Below, piece after piece: positions 15,399 through 24,333 of a stretch of 64,000 bases of DNA; within the stretch, counting starts at the first letter, position 1; each line of letters begins with the position of its first letter. The notes below the pieces were generated by a model. The model saw nothing but the letters and a program-made list of their open reading frames with translations. It ran no database searches and was not told the DNA's origin. This DNA is from Xylophilus ampelinus (GTDB taxonomy: Bacteria > Pseudomonadota > Gammaproteobacteria > Burkholderiales > Burkholderiaceae_C), in contig NZ_CABFMN010000066.1 of assembly GCF_901875635.1 (NCBI RefSeq), positions 28,113 to 92,112 on the forward strand, given 5' to 3'. A program made the position numbers and the translations under genes.

Positions 15399-16340
15399 TC
15401 AAAGCACACGGGCCGCCGCATTGCACTCGAATGCGTTCAGCCCTCGGATGTAGCGGTGCACGGTGCTCTCTGAGCGCTGCCCCGTCTGGCGCTGGATGGC
15501 CCAGATCGGCGCACCGGCCCTGAAGGCGCTGGTGACCAGGCCTGCGCGCAGGCTGTGCGCGCTGTACCCATCGACCGGCAAAGCGTGCAGCGCAAGCCGC
15601 TTTCTCAGCAGCCACCCGACGGATGCGCCGCTGAGGGCCCCGCAGGCGTACCCGTGCCGGTCGATGCGGCAAAAGAGCGAGGAGGTCGGGCTCGAGCCCT
15701 TGCCCCGAGTCGGTAGCGATGACAGCGTGGTCAACCACCTGCGCAGCGCGCGCACCGGGCACTGCGCGGCGTCGGGCGTGCGGGGAATCGCGACGTCCCG
15801 GCCCCGCTGGACCTGGTCGGTCTTGCTGCGCCGAAGCTGAATGAGAACCCCGCGAGGAGTAAATTCAACGTCGCCTACCTGCAGTGCGCCGATCTCTGAG
15901 CGCCGAAACCCACCCGCAAATGCAAGCAGAAACAGCGCCGCATCCCGCTCGTTCTGCGCGGCCGACAAGCAACGAAGAGGTCGGACAACTCGCCTGAGAA
16001 TGGCCGGCGCGATGGGCGATGCCTGCTTCTGGGCCACGCCCTTGGCGCGCCGGATACCTTTCATCGTGCGACGTACGAGCGCCGACTTGGTGGGCGACAC
16101 CAGTCCGCGCATCTCATGCGCATAGCCGATGGCAGCCAGCTGCCTGGCCAGCGTGCTGGGCCTGAGCTCGGCGGCGGCGGTTGCGAGGTAGCGCGCAACC
16201 TCATTGGGCGTTGCCGGGACTGTGCCGCCCCAGGCTTTGAAGCGCTTCAGGTCGCTGGCATACGCCTTCAAGGTGTTCGAGGCGAGGGAGGCCTGCAAGT
16301 ACTGCCGCACGGCCTTGGTGGTTCTGGTGTATCCCACCAT
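15399..16340 (-). CDS. Tyrosine recombinase, XerC/XerD-like
   Basis: 313 aa. N-terminal SAM-like core-binding domain (1-100) and C-terminal catalytic domain. The catalytic set can be followed: Arg146 in GGFRRSEI, Lys in RRSKTDQ, His-x-x-Arg in AHSLRAGL and the nucleophile Tyr in VHRYIRG near residue 300. It ends 15 bases before the DUF932 start and begins one base after the stop of the small element gene on the same strand. Recombinases of this size are found in integrative elements as accessory enzymes; the main integrase is probably the 450-aa one downstream in the map. Confidence 0.85.
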   Translation of the reverse strand: MVGYTRTTKAVRQYLQASLASNTLKAYASDLKRFKAWGGTVPATPNEVARYLATAAAELRPSTLARQLAAIGYAHEMRGLVSPTKSALVRRTMKGIRRAKGVAQKQASPIAPAILRRVVRPLRCLSAAQNERDAALFLLAFAGGFRRSEIGALQVGDVEFTPRGVLIQLRRSKTDQVQRGRDVAIPRTPDAAQCPVRALRRWLTTLSSLPTRGKGSSPTSSLFCRIDRHGYACGALSGASVGWLLRKRLALHALPVDGYSAHSLRAGLVTSAFRAGAPIWAIQRQTGQRSESTVHRYIRGLNAFECNAAARVL

Positions 16341-16341
16341 C

Positions 16342-16659
16342 TCAATACTCCTTCGGCAGCAGCAGCGTGGTGGTGCTGCGGTCGGCTTCCGTGATGATCC
16401 AAATCACTTCTGGCCTACCTGCGGTTGTCCCCGTGCCCACCGCGTAGCTGGACAGGATCCGAAACCCGTCGCGCACCGCCTGGTCGTTCGCAGCGACGTC
16501 CTCCGGTGGCACCAGGCCCCAGTCGCCGCATGCGTGCCGTGCGAGGAAGGTGGTGGCGGTCTGCTGATGGCGATTCAAGAGCTTGAGTGCGCCGGGCGTC
16601 GCGTAGATACGGCCTAGGGAAAACAGCGGGCAGGCATGCCCCTGCCGGGGATTCGGCAT
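16342..16659 (-). CDS. Small plasmid/ICE-associated hypothetical protein
   Basis: 105 aa from ATG 16659, preceded by AAGGA at good spacing; the longer open frame up to 16932 is Arg/Ser-rich and non-coding in appearance. The protein has FSLGRIYATPGALKLL near the start, a motif seen in small plasmid-related proteins that pair with DUF932 or recombinase genes, as I recall. Function unknown. It abuts the XerC-like gene with no gap and is likely co-transcribed with it. Confidence 0.65.
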   Translation of the reverse strand: MPNPRQGHACPLFSLGRIYATPGALKLLNRHQQTATTFLARHACGDWGLVPPEDVAANDQAVRDGFRILSSYAVGTGTTAGRPEVIWIITEADRSTTTLLLPKEY

Positions 16660-16807
16660 ACGTCGTCCTTTCGAAAATTCCACGCGCGCGCACCCCTGGC
16701 CGTTGATCGGCCGCGATGGAGAAGTGAGGGGAGTGAGGAGCGGGGCCAGTGAAGATCTGGCCCGCGCGTGCAGCGTACTGAGCGTCCGCTGTCGGGTGCG
16801 CGTGCCT

Positions 16808-18160
16808 CTAGTTTTGCTTCTGGCGCACGGCTTTCCTACCGCTTTCTGGTGCGCTCTGGCCGTTTTCTGGGGCTGTTTCCCGCTTGGCAGCCCCAGATTT
16901 GCCTGTTTTTTCAGCAATCCGGGGCGGATCACCGCTGGAATTTGCAGCGATGAACGCAGCCCAGTCGTCCATCAGCTGCCGGCGCTTTTCGAGCATGTCG
17001 GTGCGCATGTACGCACGCACCGTCTGATCACCCACCGTGTGGGCCAGCGCGAATTCGAGCATCTCGTGCTCATAGCGGGTCTGCTCGCTGCCCCAGGTGC
17101 GGAAACTCGCCCGAAAGCCATGCATCGTGTACTCAAGCTGCAGGCGTCGCAGGAGCTGGGTGAACACCATGTCACTGAGAGGCAGGCCCTTGGTGTTGGG
17201 AAAGATCAAGCCCAGCTCGGACGCGACAATCCCGGCGTCGTGCAGCTTCTTCGCTTCCTGCAGGACTTGCACAGCCCGCGCAGACAGCGGCACGCTGTGC
17301 CGGCGCCCCGCCTTCATCCGCTCCTCGGGGATGTTCCAGCAGCGCGTATCCCAGTCGATCTCGGTCCACAGCGCACCACGTGTCTCGCCTGATCGCGCCG
17401 CCGTCAGCACCGTGAATTCGAGTGCGAGCCTCACGATCGGCGATGACGGGCTGATTGCCACCTCCTTGAGCACCGCACCGACGAGAGGGTAGGGGCAGGA
17501 GATATGGTGCTCCACCTTGCGGGCGCGCTCGTTGGGACCCAGCGCCATCTTGACCTGTTCCCAGAACTCGGCGTCCTTACCGGTGGTGTAGTCCCGCGCG
17601 GCGGCGAAGTTGATGACCGTTCGAATCCGCTGGAACAGGCGGCTGGCGGTTTCTGCCTTGCTTTTCCACAGGGGCGTGAGGACAGCCACGATTTCGGCCT
17701 TGCCGACCTCGTCGACCGGCAGCCGGCCAAATTTGGGGAACACATACTGGGTGAGCGTGTTGATCCATTGGGCGGCGTGCTTGGCGTTCTTCCACTCGTC
17801 CGCGCTCGCCGCGTGGTACTCGCGAGCGCAGCTTTCAAAGGTCTTCAGGCGCGCGCGTTCGGCGGCTCGATGTGCGAACGCCGCCTTGCGCTCCCCGTTG
17901 CGCTGGTCGATGGGGTCGATGCCATCGGCCAGCAGTTGCCGAGCGCGCTGGGCGCGTTCGCGTGCCTGGGCCAGGCCGAAGGTGTCCAGTGATCCCAGCC
18001 CCATCTCTCGGGTCTTGCCGTGCAGCGTGTAGCGGAAGATCCAGGAGCGAGAGCCGGACTTGCTGACCTGCAGGTACAGACCCGCGCCGTCCAAGTAGTA
18101 CCCTGGGGCCTTGTTTTTGCTGCGAACGGTGCTGTCAGTCAGTACGCTGCGACGCGTCAT
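16808..18160 (-). CDS. P4-type integrase (tyrosine recombinase with arm-binding DUF4102 domain)
   Basis: 450 aa. The N-terminal arm-binding domain shows YYLDGAGLYLQVSKSGSRSW and the typical GLGSLDTFGLAQAR; the catalytic domain has Arg in LTAARSGETRGALW, His-x-x-Arg in HGFRASFRTW, then HTVGDQTVRAYMR carrying the Tyr nucleophile. P4-type integrases insert elements at tRNA 3' ends. Its start codon lies about 150 bp from a tRNA-Ser-like 3' end at 18314, which is the expected place for its attachment site. The C-terminal tail (about 30 residues, Lys/Pro/Glu-rich) is unusual but common in the group. Confidence 0.9.
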   Translation of the reverse strand: MTRRSVLTDSTVRSKNKAPGYYLDGAGLYLQVSKSGSRSWIFRYTLHGKTREMGLGSLDTFGLAQARERAQRARQLLADGIDPIDQRNGERKAAFAHRAAERARLKTFESCAREYHAASADEWKNAKHAAQWINTLTQYVFPKFGRLPVDEVGKAEIVAVLTPLWKSKAETASRLFQRIRTVINFAAARDYTTGKDAEFWEQVKMALGPNERARKVEHHISCPYPLVGAVLKEVAISPSSPIVRLALEFTVLTAARSGETRGALWTEIDWDTRCWNIPEERMKAGRRHSVPLSARAVQVLQEAKKLHDAGIVASELGLIFPNTKGLPLSDMVFTQLLRRLQLEYTMHGFRASFRTWGSEQTRYEHEMLEFALAHTVGDQTVRAYMRTDMLEKRRQLMDDWAAFIAANSSGDPPRIAEKTGKSGAAKRETAPENGQSAPESGRKAVRQKQN

Positions 18161-18333
18161 ATACCCACGTATCTACCCACATTATTTATTGTACTGCCGT
18201 GCATTAGCATGGACAACCGTGGATTGGTAGGCGGCCGGAAAGGGGCGTCGTTGCTGGGGGTATGATGTGGGCTGGATGAGGTTGGACGTGCATGGATGTC
18301 AAGTACGCTGTCACCCTCTCCGCCACAAAGCTG

Positions 18334-18368
18334 AGCGCCATGCGGGTTTCGACCCCATGGCGCTTTTT
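18334..18368. terminator. Rho-independent terminator after the tRNA-Ser-like end
   Basis: Long hairpin: AGCGCCATG pairs with CATGGCGCT, an inner GGGT-TTCG-ACCC stem extends it, and five T residues follow. It stands where the terminator of a tRNA gene would be and is repeated exactly in the right-hand copy. Confidence 0.8.
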
Positions 18369-18499
18369 GCTCCCTTTCCTGCCCCCTTTGTGAGTTGTAC
18401 TGGCTTGGACAACTTTGGACGGTAGGACGCAAGAATTTAGAGCGCGGGGCGGGTTGTGGCGCGGTAGGAATCGCGCACGACAGGCTGTACTGTCTGGGA

Positions 18500-18893
18500 A
18501 TGCCCCAGGAAAACACCGCCGAGACACCCTCCCAACAGCAGACAACGCACGCCGACAACGTAAGGCTCGCAGGTTGCGCGATGAGCCGAACACGCTGCAT
18601 TCCGGTCGCGGGACGCGGTATCTCTTGCCGGAGTCCCTGCGGCACATGCAGGAGCTCTTCGAACTGCTTCCTCGCTTGAAGTTGGATGCCAACGGCGACC
18701 CCGACCCGCGGGCGACCGACGAGGTAGTTCTCAAGAGGCTTGCGACACACGCGCAGGCTTCGCTCGCCGCCATGAACCTGGGCATGTCGGCGGTAGGTTC
18801 TCTGATGGCCTACGCCGCTCCTGAGTGCGAGGACAAGACCATCAGCTCCGACGCAATCGAGGCGCTCGGCTGGTTGCTGGCCGAGCTGGCGCC
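18500..18893 (+). pseudogene. Decayed small gene in the left repeat
   Basis: A plausible start at 18500 (MPQENTAETPSQQQ) runs in one frame and the conserved remainder in another, so at least one frameshift separates them. The remainder reads RYLLPESLRHMQELFELLP, then MNLGMSAVGSLMAYAAPE, then TISSDAIEALGWLLAELA. The same C-terminal part, with a further frameshift, exists in the right repeat. I do not recognise the family; presence of two decayed copies suggests it was ordinary sequence next to the tRNA gene or an element end. Confidence 0.5.
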
Positions 18894-19297
18894 AGTCCGA
18901 AGGGTTGACGCCCGGCACCCGCCAGCGTACTCCCACGTTGCCCGAGCCAGCTTGAGAGGCGGGCAGTTGTCCGTACGAATCACTTCGGCCGCCGGCCCTT
19001 GTTTCCCATAGAACGCTGCCAGCATGGCAGTCCAACTCGAGTAGGGGGATTCCCAAGCCGCCTATCGTGATTGCCAGGAGTGCCTCTCGACGCTATCCGC
19101 ACTACGAGCGGTGCGGCACAGCGATGCTCCTGAATACCGTCGGAGATCACGTGAAGGCTCCGGAGATCACGTCGCAACGCCTGAGTCCGGCGTACTGCGC
19201 GATTGCCAGGGCGCGCACTACAGCCGTCGTGATGGCGTCCACCGGCTGTTCTCAACGAGGGTAATCACCTAAATGCAACTAATACGCTGTCCATAAC
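18894..19297. other. About 400 bp without a gene, upstream of the first liv operon
   Basis: Short frames on both strands show no family features. A 12-base direct repeat (CGGAGATCACGT) occurs at about 19140 and 19159. The right edge leads into the operator and promoter of the first transporter operon. Otherwise I see nothing here. Confidence 0.4.
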
Positions 19298-19312
19298 AAT
19301 GGTAAGACCATG
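19298..19312. promoter_or_regulatory. GntR-type operator 1 (liv operon 1)
   Basis: AATGGTAAGACCATG, one mismatch from the island consensus AATGG-N5-CCATT. It overlaps the first ATG of the ATPase gene, which favours a later start (TTG 19358) or repression by blocking initiation. Confidence 0.65.
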
Positions 19313-20167
19313 ATATCGGATGAGCGTAATAGTCCAAGCTGCCACTGCGGAGCACTGTTGGAAGTCGCGAACGTGTCGATCAGCTTCGGGGGAATTCGTG
19401 CGTTGAGTGATGTCTCGTTCACGATTGGGCAGGGACAGGTCTGTGCACTGATTGGCCCCAACGGAGCGGGGAAGAGCACGCTGTTCAACTGCTTGTCTCG
19501 GCTCTATACCCCGAATAGCGGGCTCATCTTGTTCAATGGCATCGATGTTCTGAAGCTTCCGGCGTCCGGAATCTCCAAAGTAGGCATCGGAAGAACCTTT
19601 CAGAACCTCGCACTCTTCGGCTCGATGAGCGTGAAAGAGAACATTCTGGTGGGATGCCATTCGAACCTGTCGACTGGGGTGCTTCTCGACATGCTTGGCA
19701 GTGCGCGCGCCAAGAGGGCGGAGGGACAGGCGCAGGCGCTCGCGTACGAACTGATGGATCTTGTTGATCTTCGAACCGTCGCAGATGTCCCCGTCAGCCA
19801 ACTGCCGTTCGGCACACAAAAAAGGGTGGAACTCGCACGCGCACTTGCGAGCAAGCCCAAACTGCTTCTGCTGGATGAGCCCGCCTGCGGTTTGAACCAC
19901 TCAGAAATCGGCGAGCTCGCGCAGTTGGTTCGAAAGGTTCGCGACGAGCTGGGCGTAACCACCTTGCTTGTCGAACATCACATGGGACTCGTGATGGGCG
20001 TATCAGACCATGTGGTTGCCCTGAACTTCGGCAAGAAGATCGCGGAAGGAACACCCCGCGAAGTGTCTGTTCACCCGGAAGTTGTTCGCGCGTACCTTGG
20101 TGAGGACAGTGAGCAGGCAAGCACGACGGAGGCACGGCGGGCTGAACCCAGCCAAAGCGAAGCATGA
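19310..20167 (+). CDS. livG: Branched-chain amino acid-type ABC transporter ATP-binding protein (LivG-like)
   Basis: 285 aa from ATG 19310. The ATPase core starts only at about residue 17; GPNGAGKS (49-56) is Walker A, LPFGTQKRVELARAL the signature, LLLLDEPACGLN Walker B. A TTG at 19358 with GGAG upstream would give a protein starting MEVANVSISFGG, the usual LivG start, and would leave the operator in the 5' region. Energises import together with LivF, LivH, LivM and a periplasmic binding protein at the inner membrane. First gene of an operon of five; ends with a four-base overlap onto livF. HAAT-family importers in catabolic islands of Burkholderiales often move organic acids or aromatics rather than amino acids. 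Confidence 0.9.
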   Translation: MISDERNSPSCHCGALLEVANVSISFGGIRALSDVSFTIGQGQVCALIGPNGAGKSTLFNCLSRLYTPNSGLILFNGIDVLKLPASGISKVGIGRTFQNLALFGSMSVKENILVGCHSNLSTGVLLDMLGSARAKRAEGQAQALAYELMDLVDLRTVADVPVSQLPFGTQKRVELARALASKPKLLLLDEPACGLNHSEIGELAQLVRKVRDELGVTTLLVEHHMGLVMGVSDHVVALNFGKKIAEGTPREVSVHPEVVRAYLGEDSEQASTTEARRAEPSQSEA

Positions 20168-20880
20168 AGTATGTACTGAGTTTGAAACGCGTGTCCGGCT
20201 CCTATGGCGCGACCGCAGCGCTGCGCGACATCACGTTGGACGTCGGCGCCGGTGAAGTGGTGGCACTGCTCGGGGCCAACGGGGCTGGTAAGACCTCAAC
20301 GCTGCGGGCCATCTGCCAGATGATGATCCGATCCCAAGGTTCCATCGAGCTTTTCGGTCAGACCATCGCCGGGAAGACGACGGAGCAGATCGCACGCATG
20401 GGCGTCGGTCACGTGGCCGATGGGAGAGGAACATTTTTTTCCCTTGGCGTGGAGGAAAACCTGCGCCTTGGTCGCTTCGCTCGACGGGATGGATCGGGCC
20501 TGGACGACGAGCTCGCCCGCATCTATGACTACTTCCCTAGGCTCAAGGAAAGACGGCTCCAGCAAGCAGGCACGCTGTCTGGCGGCGAGCAGCAGATGCT
20601 CGCAATTGGCAGAGCACTCATGGGAGGTCCGCGATTGCTGCTGCTGGACGAACCATCTTTTGGGCTTGCTCCGTTGGTGGTCAAGGAAATTTTTTCGATC
20701 CTGCGCAGGATCAACGAGGAGCAGGGTGTGTCGGTTCTTCTTGTCGAACAGAACGCCGGCTTGTCGCTTCGGTTTGCATCGCGTGCTTACGTGGTGGAAA
20801 ACGGGTGCATCGGGCTTGCCGGGACGTCTGATGAGATCAAGAGCAACGATGCCGTGCGTCGGGCCTATCTGGGCGACTGA
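20164..20880 (+). CDS. livF: ABC transporter ATP-binding protein (LivF-like)
   Basis: 238 aa, start overlaps the livG stop (ATGA). Walker A GANGAGKT near residue 38, LSGGEQQMLAIGRALM signature and LLLLDEPSFGLAP Walker B, all typical of LivF. Second ATPase of the heterodimer that powers the importer at the membrane. Length is normal for the family. Confidence 0.93.
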   Translation: MKYVLSLKRVSGSYGATAALRDITLDVGAGEVVALLGANGAGKTSTLRAICQMMIRSQGSIELFGQTIAGKTTEQIARMGVGHVADGRGTFFSLGVEENLRLGRFARRDGSGLDDELARIYDYFPRLKERRLQQAGTLSGGEQQMLAIGRALMGGPRLLLLDEPSFGLAPLVVKEIFSILRRINEEQGVSVLLVEQNAGLSLRFASRAYVVENGCIGLAGTSDEIKSNDAVRRAYLGD

Positions 20881-20891
20881 GGGAGATCACA

Positions 20892-21764
20892 TTGGAACAA
20901 CTCCTGCACCAGGTGGTTGCTGGTCTGGCGACCGGCGGCATCTACGCAAGCGTCGCGCTTGCGCTGGTCATGATCTATCAGGCGACCCAGCACATCAATT
21001 TCGCGCAAGGCGAAATGGCCATGTTCTCGACATTTATCGCGTGGGCGTTGATCCAGGCCGGGATGCCCTATTGGATTGCGTTCGTTGTGACGACCGTGGT
21101 CTCATTTGTGCTCGCAGCAGCCGTGGAGTTTGTCGTGATTCGTCCGATGCAGGACAAGCCTGTGTTATCAGTTGTTGTGGTTTTCATCGGCTTGCTGGTG
21201 ATTTTTCATAGCCTTGCAGGATGGCTGTTCGGCTCAACCATACGGCAGTTTCCCAGTCCGTTCGCCGTCGCAGATTGGCGCTTCGGAGAGCTGATCTCGC
21301 CGCACGAACTCGGTGCAATCGTGGTCACGCTGATCCTTGTCGCGGGGCTCTTCGCCTTCTTCCAGAGGAGCCCGTTGGGCCTGGCCATGCGCGCAGCAGC
21401 GCAGAACCCTGCATCGGCACGCTTGGTCGGAATCAGCGTGAGCCGGATGTTGATGCTTGGTTGGGGCTTGGCGGGGGCCATTGGCGCGATCGCCGGAATG
21501 ATGGTTGCGCCCGTCGTGTATCTCGACGCCAACATGATGACCGGTGTTCTGTTGTATGCGTTTGCCGGCGCTTTGATCGGCGGCATCGACAGCCCAGGTG
21601 GTGCTGTTTTGGGTGGATTCCTGGTCGGAGCCCTCGAGAACCTCGTCGGCGCTTACATCGTGGGGAATGAACTCAAACTGTCTGTGGCACTGCTGTTGAT
21701 CATCGGCGTGCTGATCGTCCGCCCGGCAGGAATGCTTGGAAAAAGGTTGACTTCCCGTGTCTGA
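20892..21764 (+). CDS. livH: Branched-chain-type ABC transporter permease (LivH-like)
   Basis: 290 aa, TTG start at 20892 with GGGAG six to seven bases upstream. Eight or so hydrophobic segments; the typical YASVALALVMIYQATQHINFAQGEMAMF near the start and the GALIGGIDSPGGAVLGGFLVG loop near the end identify LivH. Forms the channel with LivM. Overlaps livM by eight bases. Confidence 0.93.
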   Translation: MEQLLHQVVAGLATGGIYASVALALVMIYQATQHINFAQGEMAMFSTFIAWALIQAGMPYWIAFVVTTVVSFVLAAAVEFVVIRPMQDKPVLSVVVVFIGLLVIFHSLAGWLFGSTIRQFPSPFAVADWRFGELISPHELGAIVVTLILVAGLFAFFQRSPLGLAMRAAAQNPASARLVGISVSRMLMLGWGLAGAIGAIAGMMVAPVVYLDANMMTGVLLYAFAGALIGGIDSPGGAVLGGFLVGALENLVGAYIVGNELKLSVALLLIIGVLIVRPAGMLGKRLTSRV

Positions 21765-22821
21765 AGCACAAGCCAAGCCAGTGGTCCATGCGTGGAGCTC
21801 AGCTGACACATCCAGTGCAACGACCGGGCATGCACCAAATTCCCAGAAGAGAGCTTGGGGCGGAGCGGTTGCATGCTTGTCGGTCAGCGTTGCGCTGATT
21901 TTCATCCTGCCGGACTACCAACTCTTTCAGATGACCATGGTCGTCGCCTATGCGATCGCCCTGATGGGGTTGAATCTGCTGACTGGCTATAACGGGCAGA
22001 TATCGCTTGGTCACGGTGCGTTCTTCGCAATAGGCGCATACGCGACGGGCATCCTGATGAGCGTTGCCGCGATGCCGTACTGGCTGACTGTTCCAGCAGC
22101 TGCGCTGACGGCCTTCTTGTTCGGATACCTATTCGGACGACCGGCATTGAAGCTGGAAGGGCTGTACCTCGCGCTCGCCACCTTCGCGCTGGGCGTTGCC
22201 CTCCCTCAACTGCTGAAGTACAAACTGCTCGAGCCTTGGACAGGTGGAGTTCAGGGCTTGGTCCTGACAAAGCCGGACGCGCCGTTCGGTCTGAAGTTGA
22301 GTCCAGATCAGTGGCTCTATGCGTTCGCTGTCGTTACCGCATTGCTGATGTTCTGGCTCGCAGCCAATCTCTTGCGGGGCGGCACCGGCAGGGCTATCCG
22401 TGCCATCCGAGATCACTCCATGGCGGCGCAGGCGATGGGTGTCAACGCGGCTCACTACAAATCCCTTGTCTTCGGCATTTCGGCAGCGTTCACCGGCGTT
22501 GGCGGCGCCCTCTCGGCAATCGCCGTTCAGTTCGTCTCTCCTGACTCATTCACGCTGTTCTTATCGATCTCTTTGCTCGTGGGGATTGTCGTCGGCGGCG
22601 TGGGCACTATTTGGGGGCCGGTCTTCGGTGCGTTCTTCATCATGTTCGTGCCGTCGATGGCCGAACAGATTTCGAAGAGCGCGCCGTGGGCTGTCTATGG
22701 GTGCGTCTTGATCGCGGCGGTGTTTGTCATGCCTCGAGGTGTTGCTGGGCTGCGTGTGCGGAAGTCTGTACGGCGTGAGCCCAAGGCCCCGGCGTCGACG
22801 TCACCCCAAAATCGGAACTAA
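21757..22821 (+). CDS. livM: Branched-chain-type ABC transporter permease (LivM-like)
   Basis: 354 aa, GTG start overlapping the livH end. LLTGYNGQISLGHGAFFAIGAYATG is the LivM signature, and GGVGTIWGPVFGAFFI is the conserved cytoplasmic loop motif. About 30 residues before the first membrane segment are polar (Ser/Thr/Gln-rich), and the C-terminus is basic. Partner of LivH. Confidence 0.93.
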   Translation: MSEAQAKPVVHAWSSADTSSATTGHAPNSQKRAWGGAVACLSVSVALIFILPDYQLFQMTMVVAYAIALMGLNLLTGYNGQISLGHGAFFAIGAYATGILMSVAAMPYWLTVPAAALTAFLFGYLFGRPALKLEGLYLALATFALGVALPQLLKYKLLEPWTGGVQGLVLTKPDAPFGLKLSPDQWLYAFAVVTALLMFWLAANLLRGGTGRAIRAIRDHSMAAQAMGVNAAHYKSLVFGISAAFTGVGGALSAIAVQFVSPDSFTLFLSISLLVGIVVGGVGTIWGPVFGAFFIMFVPSMAEQISKSAPWAVYGCVLIAAVFVMPRGVAGLRVRKSVRREPKAPASTSPQNRN

Positions 22822-22839
22822 ACCAAAGGAGAAGACTAG

Positions 22840-24045
22840 ATGAGAAGCCGCTTCAAATTCGTGTTGGCTGCTGCCGTCGGTGGGCTTGCGATTACCGCCG
22901 GGCAGATCGCATTAGCGAAGAAATATGACCCGGGCGCCTCCGATACCGAGGTGAGAATCGGAAACACGATGCCCTACAGCGGTCCGGCGTCCTCCTTCTC
23001 GGCTGCGGGCAAGGTCATTGGCGCATACTTCCAGAAGGTCAACGATTCGGGCGGCGTCAATGGGCGCAAGGTGACTTGGCTGAGCTATGACGATCAGTAC
23101 TCACCGCCAGTGACGGTGGAGCAAACCCGAAAGCTCGTTGAAAAGGACAATGTGCTTGCGATGATGGGCAGTCTTGGGACAGCGACCAACACGGCCGTGT
23201 ACCGCTACCTGAATCAGAAGAAGGTACCCCAGCTCTTCCTTTTGACCGGAGCACCCAAGTTTTCAGACCCCAAAGGCTTCCCCTACACCACGCCGTTTAC
23301 ACCTAGTTTTGACTTTGAAGGGCGAGTGTTTGCCAATCAGATCAAGGCGACAAAGCCGCACGCCAAGGTCGCGGTGCTCTATCAGAATGATGACATGGGC
23401 AAGGCTTATCTTGAAGGCCTGAAGGCTGGACTGGCCAAGGGCCAGATCGTTGCCGAAGAAAGCTATGAGTCGACGGATCCGACCGTCGATTCGCAGATCG
23501 TCAAACTCAAGTCGTCTGGGGCGGACGTGTTCGTGAGCTTTAGCATGCCCAGGGCTGCCGCCCAGGCGATCAAGAAGGTGAAGGATATCAATTGGGCCGT
23601 GTCGGAGCAGTACGTCGCTTCGGCGTCCGCTTACGTCAAGACCGTGATGGAGCCTGCGGGCGTCGATGCAGCCAAGGGGGTCATGTCGACCATCTACTTC
23701 AAGGACGCATCCGACCCGCGATGGTCGGACGATCCTGCGACGCAGGAATTTCGGGCCTTCATGAAGAAGTACTTGCCGAATGAAGATGTCAGCAACTCCC
23801 AGACGGTCCTCGGCTACACAATGGCCCAGCTGATGGTCTATGTCATCGGTGCCGCAGGGGATGAGCTCACACGCGAGAACATCCTGAAGCAGGCCACCAA
23901 TATCAAGGCGCTCAAGCTGCCAATGCTGTTGCCAGGGATCGCCATGCAGACCTCACCGACCGACTACCAGCTCTTCGAGGCGTTCCAGCTCATCAAGTTC
24001 GACGGCAAGCAATTTGGCCCGATTGGTTCGCCGGTCAAGCCTTGA
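22840..24045 (+). CDS. livK: Periplasmic binding protein of liv operon 1 (LivK-like)
   Basis: 401 aa with an excellent ribosome site (AAAGGAG). Signal peptide (LAAAVGGLAITAGQIALA), then the type I periplasmic-binding fold: VRIGNTMPYSGPASSFSAAGK near the start, DDQYSPPVTVEQTRKLVE, and VAVLYQNDDMGKAY in the second lobe. Binds the substrate and delivers it to LivHM. Last gene of the first transporter operon; a strong hairpin follows at 24167. Confidence 0.93.
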   Translation: MRSRFKFVLAAAVGGLAITAGQIALAKKYDPGASDTEVRIGNTMPYSGPASSFSAAGKVIGAYFQKVNDSGGVNGRKVTWLSYDDQYSPPVTVEQTRKLVEKDNVLAMMGSLGTATNTAVYRYLNQKKVPQLFLLTGAPKFSDPKGFPYTTPFTPSFDFEGRVFANQIKATKPHAKVAVLYQNDDMGKAYLEGLKAGLAKGQIVAEESYESTDPTVDSQIVKLKSSGADVFVSFSMPRAAAQAIKKVKDINWAVSEQYVASASAYVKTVMEPAGVDAAKGVMSTIYFKDASDPRWSDDPATQEFRAFMKKYLPNEDVSNSQTVLGYTMAQLMVYVIGAAGDELTRENILKQATNIKALKLPMLLPGIAMQTSPTDYQLFEAFQLIKFDGKQFGPIGSPVKP

Positions 24046-24166
24046 CAGCCATTCCACACCGATTGTGCGAATAGCTCGCGAACTGCGCGGGCAATCTGCC
24101 GCTCTGTCAGCTGCCCGCCGTCACCGCGGCACTCACAGCTAGGCATCTTCGGAGACCAACTTCTTG

Positions 24167-24196
24167 CGGGACGCGCAGTGCGAGCTGCGCGTCCCG
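24167..24196. terminator. Hairpin after liv operon 1
   Basis: CGGGACGCGCAG pairs with CTGCGCGTCCCG around a six-base loop, a perfect 12-bp stem. There is no T run, so it may stabilise the mRNA end instead of terminating alone. It separates the transporter operon from operator 2. Confidence 0.55.
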
Positions 24197-24274
24197 TCCC
24201 AACTTGTGGAGCGCAACCGGCGCGCACAAGCCTTGCCGAGCCTGCCGAAAACCCTAGGTTACGCAAGCTTGTCT

Positions 24275-24289
24275 AATGGCAAGACCATT
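24275..24289. promoter_or_regulatory. GntR-type operator 2 (unknown protein/CoA-transferase/Bug operon)
   Basis: AATGGCAAGACCATT, perfect arms; with flanks it extends to CTAATGG-N5-CCATTAG (24273-24291). It lies about 45 bases before the ATG at 24334. Confidence 0.75.
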
Positions 24290-24333
24290 AGGTATTATTG
24301 GGTTTTTTTCCCGTGCACGGGAGCAAGGAATTT

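Larger units (their letters stand above)
18314..18893. repeat. Diverged direct repeat, left copy: tRNA-Ser-like 3' end, terminator and decayed gene
   Basis: CCCTCTCCGCCACAAAG at 18314 matches the end of a Burkholderiales tRNA-Ser (acceptor strand plus GCCA). The following about 180 bp and a later block (18773-18893) recur around 55224-55400 and 55435-55556. The first 54 bases differ at only one position between copies. The right copy lacks about 250 bp in the middle. This copy is next to the integrase start and is best read as an attachment-site remnant. Confidence 0.7.

Noticed and set aside
15385..15762. N-terminal extension of the DUF932 gene
   Set aside because: It lies wholly inside the recombinase gene in another frame and is Arg/Pro/Ala-rich.
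18300..18340. An intact tRNA-Ser gene at the repeat
   Set aside because: Only the acceptor 3' strand and GCCA are present; the sequence upstream cannot form the T, anticodon and D arms. The same holds at 55224.
18157..19056. 299-aa - strand frame after the integrase
   Set aside because: It runs antisense to the repeat, the terminator hairpin and the decayed gene, and has no family features.
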